Shown one piece after another: positions 1 through 8,144 of a DNA stretch of 54,195 nucleotides (positions are counted from its first letter, which is position 1; each line of letters starts with the position of its first letter). Below the pieces are notes generated by a model. That model ran no database searches and had not been told where the DNA came from. It saw only the letters and a program-made list of their open reading frames with translations. Location of the stretch: contig CACZQN010000058.1 of assembly GCA_902783375.1 (NCBI GenBank), positions 1 through 54,195 on the forward strand, written 5' to 3'. Origin of the DNA: an uncultured Lachnospiraceae bacterium (GTDB lineage: Bacteria > Bacillota > Clostridia > Lachnospirales > Lachnospiraceae). Both the position numbers and the translations under genes were made by a program.

Positions 1-12
1 ACATTTGTTCTT
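1..12. promoter_or_regulatory. Possible LexA/SOS box at the window edge
   Basis: The first bases read ACATTTGTTCTT. They match one arm and the centre of the operator in the lexA promoter at 46667-46681 (AAACATTTGTTCTG). The left half is cut off by the window edge, so dyad symmetry cannot be checked. It could serve a gene to the left or the subtilase at 159. Confidence 0.35.
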
Positions 13-97
13 ATTTCTCTACAAGCGTTTTTTCCGATTCATCTCCTCCCTGAAGAGGAAGGAGAATTCTCGTTATTCTATGTTAAAATCCACAATG

Positions 98-126
98 TTG
101 CGCCATTCCTGAGTTTTATGTTAATA
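98..126 (+). promoter_or_regulatory. Candidate promoter of the subtilase gene
   Basis: TTGCGC (98-103) and TTAATA (121-126) are separated by 17 bases, with the start codon about 32 bases further on. Both hexamers deviate from consensus, so this is only a plausible assignment. Confidence 0.3.
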
Positions 127-158
127 CTGACTACAGATATACATGGGGGTATTCTGAG

Positions 159-3100
159 ATGACAAAGAAACGATTGATTGCATTATTGATCATGCTGACG
201 GTCCTGATCGGGATCAGTGCCTGCGGAAAAGAAAAAGAAGCAGGAACCGGCTCTGCCGGCAGTTCAAAAGAGCCGCTGACGATGACTTCATCAGCGGGCA
301 AAGACGGAGCGGAGAACAACAACGGATCAAATGGCAATGGCGGAGCGGGAAGCAACGACGGAGCAAACGGGAATGGCACCTCTGCCTCCGCTGACAGTGG
401 TACATCCGTGACGCTCGCGGATGGTTCCACTCTCTTCCAGTTTGAGAGTGGGGATATCGCCGTCAGCGAGGATAGCGGGGTGAAGTACCTCAAGGGGATG
501 ATCCTGGTGTACACCCTCGGGGAGCCGACAGAGGATCTGCAGGACCGTATCATGGCGCAGACGGGCGGTGAGATCGTCGGCCGGCAGGCCGGGATGATCC
601 CGCTGCTGGAGATCCGGACGGACAAGGCGTCTTTTGAGGAGCTAGAGTCCATCTGCGAAACACTGCAGGCCTTCCCGGAAGTCGCATTTGCTGAGCCGGA
701 AATCCTGCTGGAGGGTGGTCTGGAGACCGTCAACACCCTCGTGCCGGATGAAAACCCATGGTCTTCGGACGCAGCGAATGCAACCATCCCGGACAAGGGG
801 GATGAGAACCATCCGGGTGGAAATGACTGGTGGGCGGAAGTGATCCGTGCCTATTCAGCCTGGACGGCTGCCGGAGAGATCACAACACCGGTACCGGTGG
901 GTGAATTTGATTCTTACTTTCAGCCAGAGCATCCGGACCTGGATGCGAATATGCACCTGGTCAGCCTGGAACTGCAGTCCGGCAGTCTGTACAGACATCC
1001 GTCTGAAAATGGAATAAGCGTTACACTGGATGATGGGACGAAAACCACCATCAGTCATGGCATGCATATCGCAGGTGTGATCGCCGCCGAGAATAACAAT
1101 GAGGGCATCCGCGGCATCGCGGATCGCTCCCGGCTCTACTGCGTTTCCCACACGGTCGTGGACGACAGCCTGACGGGAAATGCTGCGGAATTCTATGTGC
1201 ATGCCAGCCCGGCACAGTTCAGCTACTATTTCTCGAAACTCGTCGGTGAATACGGCGTCCGCGTGCTCAATTACTCCATGGGACTGAACGGGACGATGTC
1301 TGAAACGCAATTTTCCAGCTCCGGTGAAAGCGGTACCTACGAGGCGTATCTGGCTTCGCGCCAGGCGACCGCGGATGCATATGCCAGGATGGTCCTTCGC
1401 CCGATGCTCATGGCCATTGCAAATGGCTTTGACCAGTATATCTGTGTTCAGTCTGCAGGAAATGGCTCGGAAAGTGGCAGCGGCAGAACGCCGTTAGATT
1501 CCGGGATCAACGGCTTTTTTGCAAGTATTACCGAAAAAATGTTCCAGGAAGAGATGCTGGCATTTGCCGGGGAGCAGAAAGCACTGAACGACGTACAGAA
1601 GAGCCGCCTGCAGGATCTGCAGTGGAACGACATCCGGGATCGGATCATCATTGTCGGCGCATCTTCCGATGAGCCGGATGGCGAAAAGAAATACATGCGG
1701 CTTGATACGTCAAACTATGGAAGCGGCATCGATCTCTTTGCCCCGGGTGACTCTATTTACAGCACGCAGACAGAGGGTCGATACCTCAAGGACAGTGCTG
1801 CGAGCGGCACCTCCATGGCCGCACCGATGGTAACCGGTTCCGCCGCCCTCCTCTGGTCGATGGAGCCCGGACTCCCGCCGGCGGAGATCAAGAAGATTCT
1901 GACAGAGTGTACAGACGGCAGCGTGGACGATGCTGCTGCGGAACCGAACACCCATCCGCTTCTCAATGTCGGACTTGCTGCAGAGTACATGAAATATTAC
2001 ATGTTCGTCCGTGACGTCATGATTCCGGAGTACGGTCTGCAGAAGGGCGCACAGGAGGGCTGGTCCGCAACCAGTGATGACGAATGGATGGAGCCGGAGG
2101 GCATCATCACGGCCTGGATCGGCAATATGGACGGACAGACCGGGGATGAGATGGTAGTCTTCCGCTTCGAAAGAGACCCGGAGTCCAGTTATTCCGACAA
2201 ACGGTACGCCCTGATGCTGGATCTGTTTACGATCCGCGATGGTCAGGTGACGATCCTCGACACCCTGAACACGTCCTACACCCTCACGAAGAAGTTCGCG
2301 ATGGACCTGGAAATGAACGTTTCCGCTGCACCGCAGGGTGACCGGACGGATATCCTCTTCGAGATTGAAGAGGAAGAGAAGGATCTGTACGGATCTACCA
2401 GATATGTTACCTGGGTTGTCACCTCAGATGGGGAAACCCTGACGCTGCAGGACGGAGATGCCGCCGCATATGAGACGAAAGACCGCATTTTCGACATGAG
2501 CAAGAAGAGCAGCCGGGAAGACAAGGCGCGGGATCACTATACCTACCTGGTTACGGACGGCTGCCGGCTGACCTGGTATCTGGACTTTGTCTTTACCGAC
2601 AAGGACTATATCCCGGCAGGCTATGTGCGCGACTATACTTCCGGGGAGGCCGGAGACGCCGCTGCCGCTTCGGAGCAGGAGGCGATCCAGTCCGTGCTCT
2701 GGAGCAATCCGCCGAAGAAAGGGGCAGAACCACGGCGCGTCCGTTCCGAGCGGTATCAGGACGGCGAGCTGAAATCCTTCCATCAGTATGCCTACGATGC
2801 AGACGGTCTGCTGCTCTACGATGGTTATTTTGAAGCGGATGGTGAACTTTCCAGCATCACGCACTATGAATACGACGATGCCGGCGGACTGATCCGGGAA
2901 ACCGAGATCGACGAGAATGGTGTCATCAACTACTCCATCGGCTATGAGAATGATGACCAGGGCAACCAGATCAGAAGATATACGATTCCGGAAGGCGGCG
3001 GGGAGATCACGGACTGGGACGAGTACGAATATGACAGTGCCGGCAACCAGATCAAGTGGCGCGGCTACCGCAAGGAGGAACTTTCCTTCTACTGGGAATA

Positions 3101-3428
3101 TCAGTATGATGCCGCCGGCAATAAGATCGGCTGGCAGCGCTATGATGCAGACGGCACCCGGACACAGGCACAGACCAGCGAATTTGACGCAGAAGGCCAC
3201 ATCCTCTCCGCCCATGGTGTAGACGATCAGAACGGGTCGGAGAACTTGACGACCTACGAGTGGACAGACAACTATCATACGCGGAGGAGCCCGTGGTACT
3301 ACTCCAACAACGGCAAACTCGCCGGATATGATGTCTATACCTATGATGACTATGGAAATGTGCTGAGCTTCCGGACACTGGATGCGGATGGCAGACTGCA
3401 GAACGAACAGTGCTATATCTACGACTGA
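159..3428 (+). CDS. Subtilase-family (S8) lipoprotein with YD-like repeats
   Basis: A 1089-residue secreted serine protease. The N-terminus is a lipoprotein signal peptide ending in a lipobox (ISAC, Cys22), so the mature protein should be anchored to the outer face of the membrane. A low-complexity Gly/Asn/Ser/Ala linker follows (about 30-85). The S8 catalytic triad is complete: Asp about 251 (GEFDSY), His about 300 (SHGMHIAG) and Ser about 552 (SGTSMAAP). Residues about 620-860 form an unrecognised, probably beta-rich domain. Residues about 870-1089 carry degenerate repeats such as YEYDDAGG and YEYDSAGN, similar to YD/RHS repeats, and the chain ends in YIYD. The start is supported by a G-rich stretch about 10 bases upstream. 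The protease assignment is firm. The target is unknown. The C-terminal repeats suggest surface binding, which is inference. Confidence 0.92.
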   Translation: MTKKRLIALLIMLTVLIGISACGKEKEAGTGSAGSSKEPLTMTSSAGKDGAENNNGSNGNGGAGSNDGANGNGTSASADSGTSVTLADGSTLFQFESGDIAVSEDSGVKYLKGMILVYTLGEPTEDLQDRIMAQTGGEIVGRQAGMIPLLEIRTDKASFEELESICETLQAFPEVAFAEPEILLEGGLETVNTLVPDENPWSSDAANATIPDKGDENHPGGNDWWAEVIRAYSAWTAAGEITTPVPVGEFDSYFQPEHPDLDANMHLVSLELQSGSLYRHPSENGISVTLDDGTKTTISHGMHIAGVIAAENNNEGIRGIADRSRLYCVSHTVVDDSLTGNAAEFYVHASPAQFSYYFSKLVGEYGVRVLNYSMGLNGTMSETQFSSSGESGTYEAYLASRQATADAYARMVLRPMLMAIANGFDQYICVQSAGNGSESGSGRTPLDSGINGFFASITEKMFQEEMLAFAGEQKALNDVQKSRLQDLQWNDIRDRIIIVGASSDEPDGEKKYMRLDTSNYGSGIDLFAPGDSIYSTQTEGRYLKDSAASGTSMAAPMVTGSAALLWSMEPGLPPAEIKKILTECTDGSVDDAAAEPNTHPLLNVGLAAEYMKYYMFVRDVMIPEYGLQKGAQEGWSATSDDEWMEPEGIITAWIGNMDGQTGDEMVVFRFERDPESSYSDKRYALMLDLFTIRDGQVTILDTLNTSYTLTKKFAMDLEMNVSAAPQGDRTDILFEIEEEEKDLYGSTRYVTWVVTSDGETLTLQDGDAAAYETKDRIFDMSKKSSREDKARDHYTYLVTDGCRLTWYLDFVFTDKDYIPAGYVRDYTSGEAGDAAAASEQEAIQSVLWSNPPKKGAEPRRVRSERYQDGELKSFHQYAYDADGLLLYDGYFEADGELSSITHYEYDDAGGLIRETEIDENGVINYSIGYENDDQGNQIRRYTIPEGGGEITDWDEYEYDSAGNQIKWRGYRKEELSFYWEYQYDAAGNKIGWQRYDADGTRTQAQTSEFDAEGHILSAHGVDDQNGSENLTTYEWTDNYHTRRSPWYYSNNGKLAGYDVYTYDDYGNVLSFRTLDADGRLQNEQCYIYD

Positions 3429-3466
3429 CCGAACTGGCCAGGCTTGACTAAAATCCGTCTTTTTCT

Positions 3467-3703
3467 ATTGAATAGTCATGCCACCCTGCTCCAGACGACC
3501 GATCCTGACCAGTCCTCTCATGACTAATAAGAACAATTCTCATCTTCCTGGTCATGCAAACGCGCCTTCTCCCGACCCTCAAAGTGAGGTTTCAGGGAGA
3601 AGGCGCGTGTTTTGCATGATTAGTAATGGTGATTTTTCTCTTGCCAGTCAAGAGACCCGCCGGAAGTGAGCCATCCAGAGCAATTTCCGCATGACTATTG
3701 AAT
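3467..3703. repeat. 237-bp inverted-repeat element (MITE-like)
   Basis: The ends are inverted copies of each other: ATTGAATAGTCATGC at 3467-3481 and GCATGACTATTGAAT at 3689-3703, with one mismatch. The flanks between the ends and the centre are also imperfectly complementary, so the whole segment can fold into one long hairpin around the core at 3553-3618. It holds no convincing ORF. It resembles a miniature inverted-repeat transposable element, but no target-site duplication is obvious. A large structured RNA is the alternative. Confidence 0.6.
3553..3618. other. Strong hairpin at the centre of the inverted-repeat element
   Basis: The arms are CATGCAAA plus CGCGCCTTCTCCC on the left and GGGAGAAGGCGCG plus TTTGCATG on the right, interrupted only by a TGT bulge. 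A second small hairpin (CCTCA, AAG, TGAGG) sits in the loop. No T-run follows, so it is not a typical intrinsic terminator. Confidence 0.8.
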
Positions 3704-3739
3704 TGATTTTTCGCTTTTCTGGTCGTAGCAGGACCTGAG

Positions 3740-3826
3740 GAGAAGCATCACATATCATAGTTAGCCCCGAAGAGAAGCATCAAATATCATAGCAAAGCCC
3801 CGGGAGAAGCATATCCGTGCTTCTCC
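3740..3826. repeat. 32-bp tandem repeat, about 2.7 copies
   Basis: The motif GAGAAGCAT starts at 3740, 3772 and 3804, an exact period of 32. The first two units share GAGAAGCATCA, then ATATCATAG, then GCCCCG. The third diverges after GAGAAGCAT and becomes the left arm of the hairpin at 3803-3826. Confidence 0.75.
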
Positions 3827-3830
3827 CCCC
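3803..3830 (+). terminator. Hairpin upstream of the ABC exporter promoter
   Basis: GGAGAAGCA (3803-3811) pairs with TGCTTCTCC (3818-3826) around a 6-base loop. The tail is C-rich rather than T-rich, so termination efficiency is uncertain. It lies just before the promoter at 3839. Confidence 0.45.
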
Positions 3831-3838
3831 TTCTTCTC

Positions 3839-3867
3839 TTGCACTCCCCCTCACTTTCTGCTATGAT
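3839..3867 (+). promoter_or_regulatory. SigA-type promoter of the ABC exporter operon
   Basis: TTGCAC (3839-3844), a spacer of exactly 17 bases, then TATGAT (3862-3867). Transcription would begin near 3874, giving a leader of about 30 bases that carries the AGGAGGCG ribosome binding site. Confidence 0.75.
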
Positions 3868-3902
3868 AAACGCTGTACGCATAAAGATAGGAGGCGAGTT
3901 CT

Positions 3903-5690
3903 TTGGTTTTCGGGAAACATATCAACAAATATTATCTCCGCTATGGCTGGATGCTGCTGTTGGGGCTGATTGCCCTCGTCATCGTCGACTACATGCAGCT
4001 GAAACTGCCGGAGATCTACCGCATGGTCGTGAATGGCATGAACGACGGTGCGGTCGAGGTCGATGGGGTCATGAAGACCTTCGACATCGATTTTCTGCTG
4101 GATGAGATCTGCAGGCCGCTGCTCTTCGTCATCCTCGCAATGGTGACGGGGCGTTTTCTGTGGCGTGTCGGTTTCTTCGGGGCTGCGCTCCGCGTCGAGG
4201 CCGATCTCCGCGATGCGATGTTCGACCACGCGAAGGATCTCTCACAGCAGTACTACCACGTCAACAAGGTCGGCAATCTGATGTCGCTCTTCACGAACGA
4301 CCTCGCCACCATCGGCGAGTGCTTCGGGAGCGGTGTTCTGACCCTGTGTGATGCCGTGGTTCTCGGCGGTCTTTCTTTCTATAAAATGTTCCGTATGGAT
4401 CTGCAGATGTCCTGTTTCAGTCTGATCCCGATGGGCTTCATGTTCATCATCGCCCTGATCGTGGGCTTCCGGATCGATAAGAAATGGAAAGAGCGCCAGG
4501 AGGCCTTCTCGGCGCTGTCCGACTATTCGCAGGAATCCTTCACCGGCATCGCCGTGATCAAGGCATTCGCAAAAGAAATCAAGGACCTGAACGAATTCAA
4601 GAAGCTGAACCAGCACAACGAGGATGTAAATGTCCAGTTCGTCCGCCTCATCATGGTCATGCAGATCAGCATCACCCTGTTCATCGAGTCGGTCATCTGC
4701 GTCATCATCGGCTACGGCGGCTACCTGGTCTACAAGGGACAGTTCAACGCCGGCCAGCTGGTCGAGTTCATCGGCTATTTCACGACCGCGGTCTGGCCGA
4801 TCCAGGCCATCGCCTTCCTGATCCAGGATACCGCGAGAGGTCATGCCTCGGTACAGCGAATCGCAGAACTGCTGGATGCAAAGGTCGATGTCAAGGATGA
4901 GCCGACGAAGCTGAAGAATCTTCACCCGGACATCCACGGCGGAATCGAATTCCGCGACCTCTCCTTCACCTATCCGGAAGGAAAAGTGGAAGTCCTGCAT
5001 GATGTCTCGTTCAAGATCCCTGCCGGCAATAACGTCGGCCTGATCGGCCGCACCGGTTCCGGCAAGACGTCGATCGTCGACCTGATCACCCGCACCTACA
5101 ATGTGCCGGACGGCAAGATCCTGATCGATGGTCTCGATGTGAACACGATTCCGATCAAGGAACTCCGGAAGCACATCGCCTATGTGCCGCAGGACAACTT
5201 CCTGTTCTCCGACACCATCTCGAGCAACATCGCATTTGCATTTGAAAATGACAGCGACACGGAAGCGATCACGCGTGCGGCGACGCTGGCCGATGTCCAT
5301 GAAAATATCGAGGAGTTCCCGGAGCAGTATGCGACCGTTCTCGGCGAACGCGGCGTCACCGTCTCCGGCGGCCAGAAGCAGCGGATTTCCATCGCGAGAG
5401 CACTGATGAAGGACGCTGAGATCCTGATCCTCGACGATTCCGTCTCCGCGGTCGACACCAAGACCGAGAAGGTGATCCTCGACAACCTGTGCGAGACGAG
5501 AAAAGGCAAGACCACCATCCTGATCGCGCACCGCATCTCGACGGTCGAGCACATGGACCAGATCCTCTTCGTCGACGACGGGCGGGTCATCGCGTCCGGC
5601 ACACACGAGGAGCTGCTGAACACCTGCCTGCCGTATGCAGAACTGGTGGAAATGCAGCGTCTCGAGGATGAGAGAAAGGAGCGTGCATAA
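3903..5690 (+). CDS. ABC exporter half-transporter, degenerate-site subunit
   Basis: A 595-residue membrane protein with an N-terminal six-helix exporter domain (about 1-310) and a C-terminal ATPase domain (about 340-580). Walker A is GRTGSGKTS with Lys about 388, the signature is VSGGQKQR, and Walker B is ILILDD with Asp about 512 where the catalytic Glu normally stands. Together with the next gene, which keeps the Glu, this is the hallmark of heterodimeric exporters with one degenerate site, such as TM287/288 or BmrC/BmrD. The start is TTG at 3903, chosen because AGGAGGCG at 3889-3896 is ideally spaced and no suitable ATG is near. The substrate, drug or lipid, cannot be read from the sequence. 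Confidence 0.92.
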   Translation: MVFGKHINKYYLRYGWMLLLGLIALVIVDYMQLKLPEIYRMVVNGMNDGAVEVDGVMKTFDIDFLLDEICRPLLFVILAMVTGRFLWRVGFFGAALRVEADLRDAMFDHAKDLSQQYYHVNKVGNLMSLFTNDLATIGECFGSGVLTLCDAVVLGGLSFYKMFRMDLQMSCFSLIPMGFMFIIALIVGFRIDKKWKERQEAFSALSDYSQESFTGIAVIKAFAKEIKDLNEFKKLNQHNEDVNVQFVRLIMVMQISITLFIESVICVIIGYGGYLVYKGQFNAGQLVEFIGYFTTAVWPIQAIAFLIQDTARGHASVQRIAELLDAKVDVKDEPTKLKNLHPDIHGGIEFRDLSFTYPEGKVEVLHDVSFKIPAGNNVGLIGRTGSGKTSIVDLITRTYNVPDGKILIDGLDVNTIPIKELRKHIAYVPQDNFLFSDTISSNIAFAFENDSDTEAITRAATLADVHENIEEFPEQYATVLGERGVTVSGGQKQRISIARALMKDAEILILDDSVSAVDTKTEKVILDNLCETRKGKTTILIAHRISTVEHMDQILFVDDGRVIASGTHEELLNTCLPYAELVEMQRLEDERKERA

Positions 5691-5691
5691 G

Positions 5692-7572
5692 ATGAATACA
5701 CTGCATACGTATTATCCGCTCCTCATCGTCGGCGCCATCATCAGTGTATTTGCCGCCGCCTTCATCATCGCCTATGCCCTGATGAAGGACAAGAAAGAAG
5801 CCGTCGGCTTCGACCGGAACATGAAGGACCGCGAGATCATCGCAAGACTCGCGCACTATACCTTCGCCTACAAGGGCGAATATATCCTGATCTTCGTCCT
5901 GATGCTGGTGTCCATCGCAAGTTCCATCGTCTCCCCGCTCCTGATCGGGCGGATCGAGGAAATGGTCACGAAGCGGTTCACCATGACACAGCTGGGCTAC
6001 CAGATCCTGCTCTACGCCGGCGTCGTCATTCTCTCGCTCGGCGCGCAGTTCATCCAGGCGGTCCGCCTGCAGAAGCTCGGCCAGAAGATCCTCTCGGCGA
6101 TCCGCCAGGACGTCTTCGTCCACATCGAATCGCTCTCCCACAGCCAGCTGAACCACATCCCGGTCGGCCGGCTCGTGACCCGTGAGACCAACGACACCGA
6201 AGCCATTTCGCGTATGTTCACGAACATTCTGGTGGATCTGGTGCGAAATGTCCTGGTCATCCTTGGTATCCTGTTTGCGATGCTTTTCCTGAACGTCGAG
6301 CTGACGCTGATGGTGCTTGTGTTTGTGCCGTTCATCGTCCTCTTCACCCTGATCTTCCGGAAATTCTCAAGAAAGGCCTACCGGAAAGTCAAAGACGGCA
6401 CCACAGACATCAATACATTTCTCTCGGAAAATCTGTCCGGTATTAAGATCACGCAGATTTTCAACAACGAGGAGAAGAAGCAGGGCGAGTTCCGCGAGAA
6501 GAATGAGTTCCTGAAGTCGGCGAGAAATCAGGAGATCTTCGTGTTCTCCATCTTCCGTCCGATCATTTACATGCTCTATATCTCTTCCATCCTGGTGCTC
6601 TTCTACCTGGGCGGCAAGGGCTACATCGACGGAACGAAATTCCTCGGACAGACCATCAGCTCCGGCGTGCTCGTCGCATTTTACATGTACATCAACCGGT
6701 TCTTCAACCCGATCCAGAACCTGGCCGATATGTTCAACCAGCTGCAGTCGGCGTTCGCCTCTGCCGAGAAGGTCTTCACGGTCATGGATATGGTGCCGGA
6801 GATCCAGGACGCACCGGATGCGGTGGACGTGGATCATATCGAAGGCGCGATTGAATTCAAGAATGTCTGGTTCGCCTATGAGGGCGAGGACTGGATTCTG
6901 AAAGATGTGTCCTTCAAGATCGAGCCGAAAGAAACCGTCGCCTTCGTCGGTGCCACCGGCGCCGGCAAGACCACGATCCTCGGCCTTGTCTGCAGAAATT
7001 ATGATATTCAGAAGGGCCAGATCCTGATCGACGGCATGGATATCAAGAAGTTCAAGATCCAGTCGCTCAGAAGCCATTTCGGCCAGATGCTGCAGGATGT
7101 CTTCCTCTTTGAGGGGACGATCCGCTCGAACATCGTCCTGCACGAGGATTCGTTCACAGACGAGGATGTGAAGGAAGCCTGCCACTACGTGAACGCGGAC
7201 AGTTTCATCGACCGCCTGCCGCTCGGCATCAACGAAGAGGTCCGCGAGCGCGGCAACAACTTCTCCGCCGGTCAGCGCCAGCTCCTCTCCTTCGCGCGGA
7301 CGATCATCCACAAGCCGGAGGTCATGATCCTCGACGAGGCGACCGCGAACATCGACACCGAAACGGAGCAGCTGATCCAGAACTCCCTCGAGAAGATGAT
7401 GAACATCGGCACAATGCTGATCGTCGCCCACCGCCTCTCCACCATCCAGCACGCCGACAAGATCATCGTCATCGACCACGGCGAAATCCTGGAGGAAGGC
7501 AACCACTTCGAACTCCTCGAAAAACGCGGCGCGTACTACGAACTGTACAGGCTGCAGTATGAGGAGGGGTGA
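5692..7572 (+). CDS. ABC exporter half-transporter, catalytic subunit
   Basis: A 626-residue partner of the preceding gene. The start at 5692 follows the previous stop by one base and has a GAAAGGAGCG ribosome binding site inside the upstream gene, so the two are co-translated. An extra N-terminal membrane segment (about 5-28) precedes the usual six-helix exporter domain. The ATPase domain has Walker A GATGAGKTT (Lys about 426), the signature FSAGQRQ and Walker B VMILDEA with the catalytic Glu about 549. This subunit should supply the functional ATP hydrolysis site for the heterodimer. In-frame initiation at 5635 would lie inside the upstream gene and lacks a ribosome binding site. Confidence 0.93.
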   Translation: MNTLHTYYPLLIVGAIISVFAAAFIIAYALMKDKKEAVGFDRNMKDREIIARLAHYTFAYKGEYILIFVLMLVSIASSIVSPLLIGRIEEMVTKRFTMTQLGYQILLYAGVVILSLGAQFIQAVRLQKLGQKILSAIRQDVFVHIESLSHSQLNHIPVGRLVTRETNDTEAISRMFTNILVDLVRNVLVILGILFAMLFLNVELTLMVLVFVPFIVLFTLIFRKFSRKAYRKVKDGTTDINTFLSENLSGIKITQIFNNEEKKQGEFREKNEFLKSARNQEIFVFSIFRPIIYMLYISSILVLFYLGGKGYIDGTKFLGQTISSGVLVAFYMYINRFFNPIQNLADMFNQLQSAFASAEKVFTVMDMVPEIQDAPDAVDVDHIEGAIEFKNVWFAYEGEDWILKDVSFKIEPKETVAFVGATGAGKTTILGLVCRNYDIQKGQILIDGMDIKKFKIQSLRSHFGQMLQDVFLFEGTIRSNIVLHEDSFTDEDVKEACHYVNADSFIDRLPLGINEEVRERGNNFSAGQRQLLSFARTIIHKPEVMILDEATANIDTETEQLIQNSLEKMMNIGTMLIVAHRLSTIQHADKIIVIDHGEILEEGNHFELLEKRGAYYELYRLQYEEG

Positions 7573-7598
7573 ACACAAAGCTTCATCAAAACAATAGA

Positions 7599-7675
7599 CC
7601 CCCCACAGACAATCTCTGCTTGGGCGCTGGTGCGCGTTCGCTTACATGCGCCTACGCAGAGATGTCTGTGGGGGT
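7599..7675. terminator. Long bidirectional hairpin with a conserved loop
   Basis: CCCCCACAGACA (7600-7611) pairs with TGTCTGTGGGGG (7663-7674), and inside it CTCTGC (7614-7619) pairs with GCAGAG (7656-7661). It lies between convergent transcription units, the ABC exporter and the leucine-rich-repeat gene. On the minus strand the loop begins GTAGGC, contains CATGTA and ends GCGCCCAA. Nearly the same loop is found in the hairpin at 12132-12200. Confidence 0.65.
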
Positions 7676-7719
7676 TCCTGCTTTCATGGGGCTTTCTGCC
7701 CACCCCGGAGCGGGCCGGA

Positions 7720-8085
7720 GCATCTTTTTTCTTGCTATTTTCTTCTGAAGATGAAAACTCTGGCATCTCTGGCAGGCTTTGCATCTTTTTCTTGCTTTCC
7801 CTTCTGGCAAGATGCATCTCGCAGGGTTCCGTGCATCTTTTTTCTTGCTTTCCCTCTGGCAAGATGCATCTCGCAGGGCGATTAGCATCTTTTTTCTTGC
7901 TTTCCCTTCTGGCAAGATGCATCTCGCAGGGCGATTAGCATCTTTTTTCTTGCTTTTCCCTCTGGCAAGATGCAACCGCCGGGCTCCGTGCATCTTTTTT
8001 CTTGCTTTCCCTTCTGGCAAGATGCAACCGCCAGCCCCGGGCTAGCCAGACATCTTTTATCTAGATTTTTCCCCACAAAGATGAC
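7720..8085. repeat. 52-bp tandem array of CATCTT/AAGATG hairpins
   Basis: GCATCTT recurs at 7720, 7782, 7834, 7886, 7939 and 7991, with a decayed copy at 8051. The central spacings are 52, 52, 53 and 52. Each unit has GCATCTT followed by a pyrimidine-rich stretch, CTTGC, a short loop, and GCAAGATGC, so each can fold as a hairpin. A short GC-rich spacer separates units. ORFs through the array are repetitive and not credible as genes. It is not CRISPR, because the spacers are near-identical and too short. Confidence 0.8.
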
Positions 8086-8144
8086 ATCGCCGCCCGCAGG
8101 CGCTCGTAGTAGCCCGCAGCTGCCGCAGCCCCGCCAAGCCTCTC

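Noticed and set aside
2424-3278. 284-codon ORF antisense to the subtilase
   Set aside because: It mirrors the sense codons and has no initiation signal.
4242-5606. Long open frame antisense to the first ABC subunit
   Set aside because: The composition (Asp, Glu, Val, Arg-rich) is that of a shadow frame in GC-rich coding DNA. It has no ribosome binding site, and the sense strand encodes a well conserved ABC protein.
7536-8020. Repetitive ORFs through the 52-bp array
   Set aside because: They only translate the tandem repeat in different frames, have no ribosome binding site and no protein-like variation.
7720-8085. CRISPR array
   Set aside because: Inter-repeat segments are near-identical and only about 14 bases, the units form large hairpins, and no cas gene is present.
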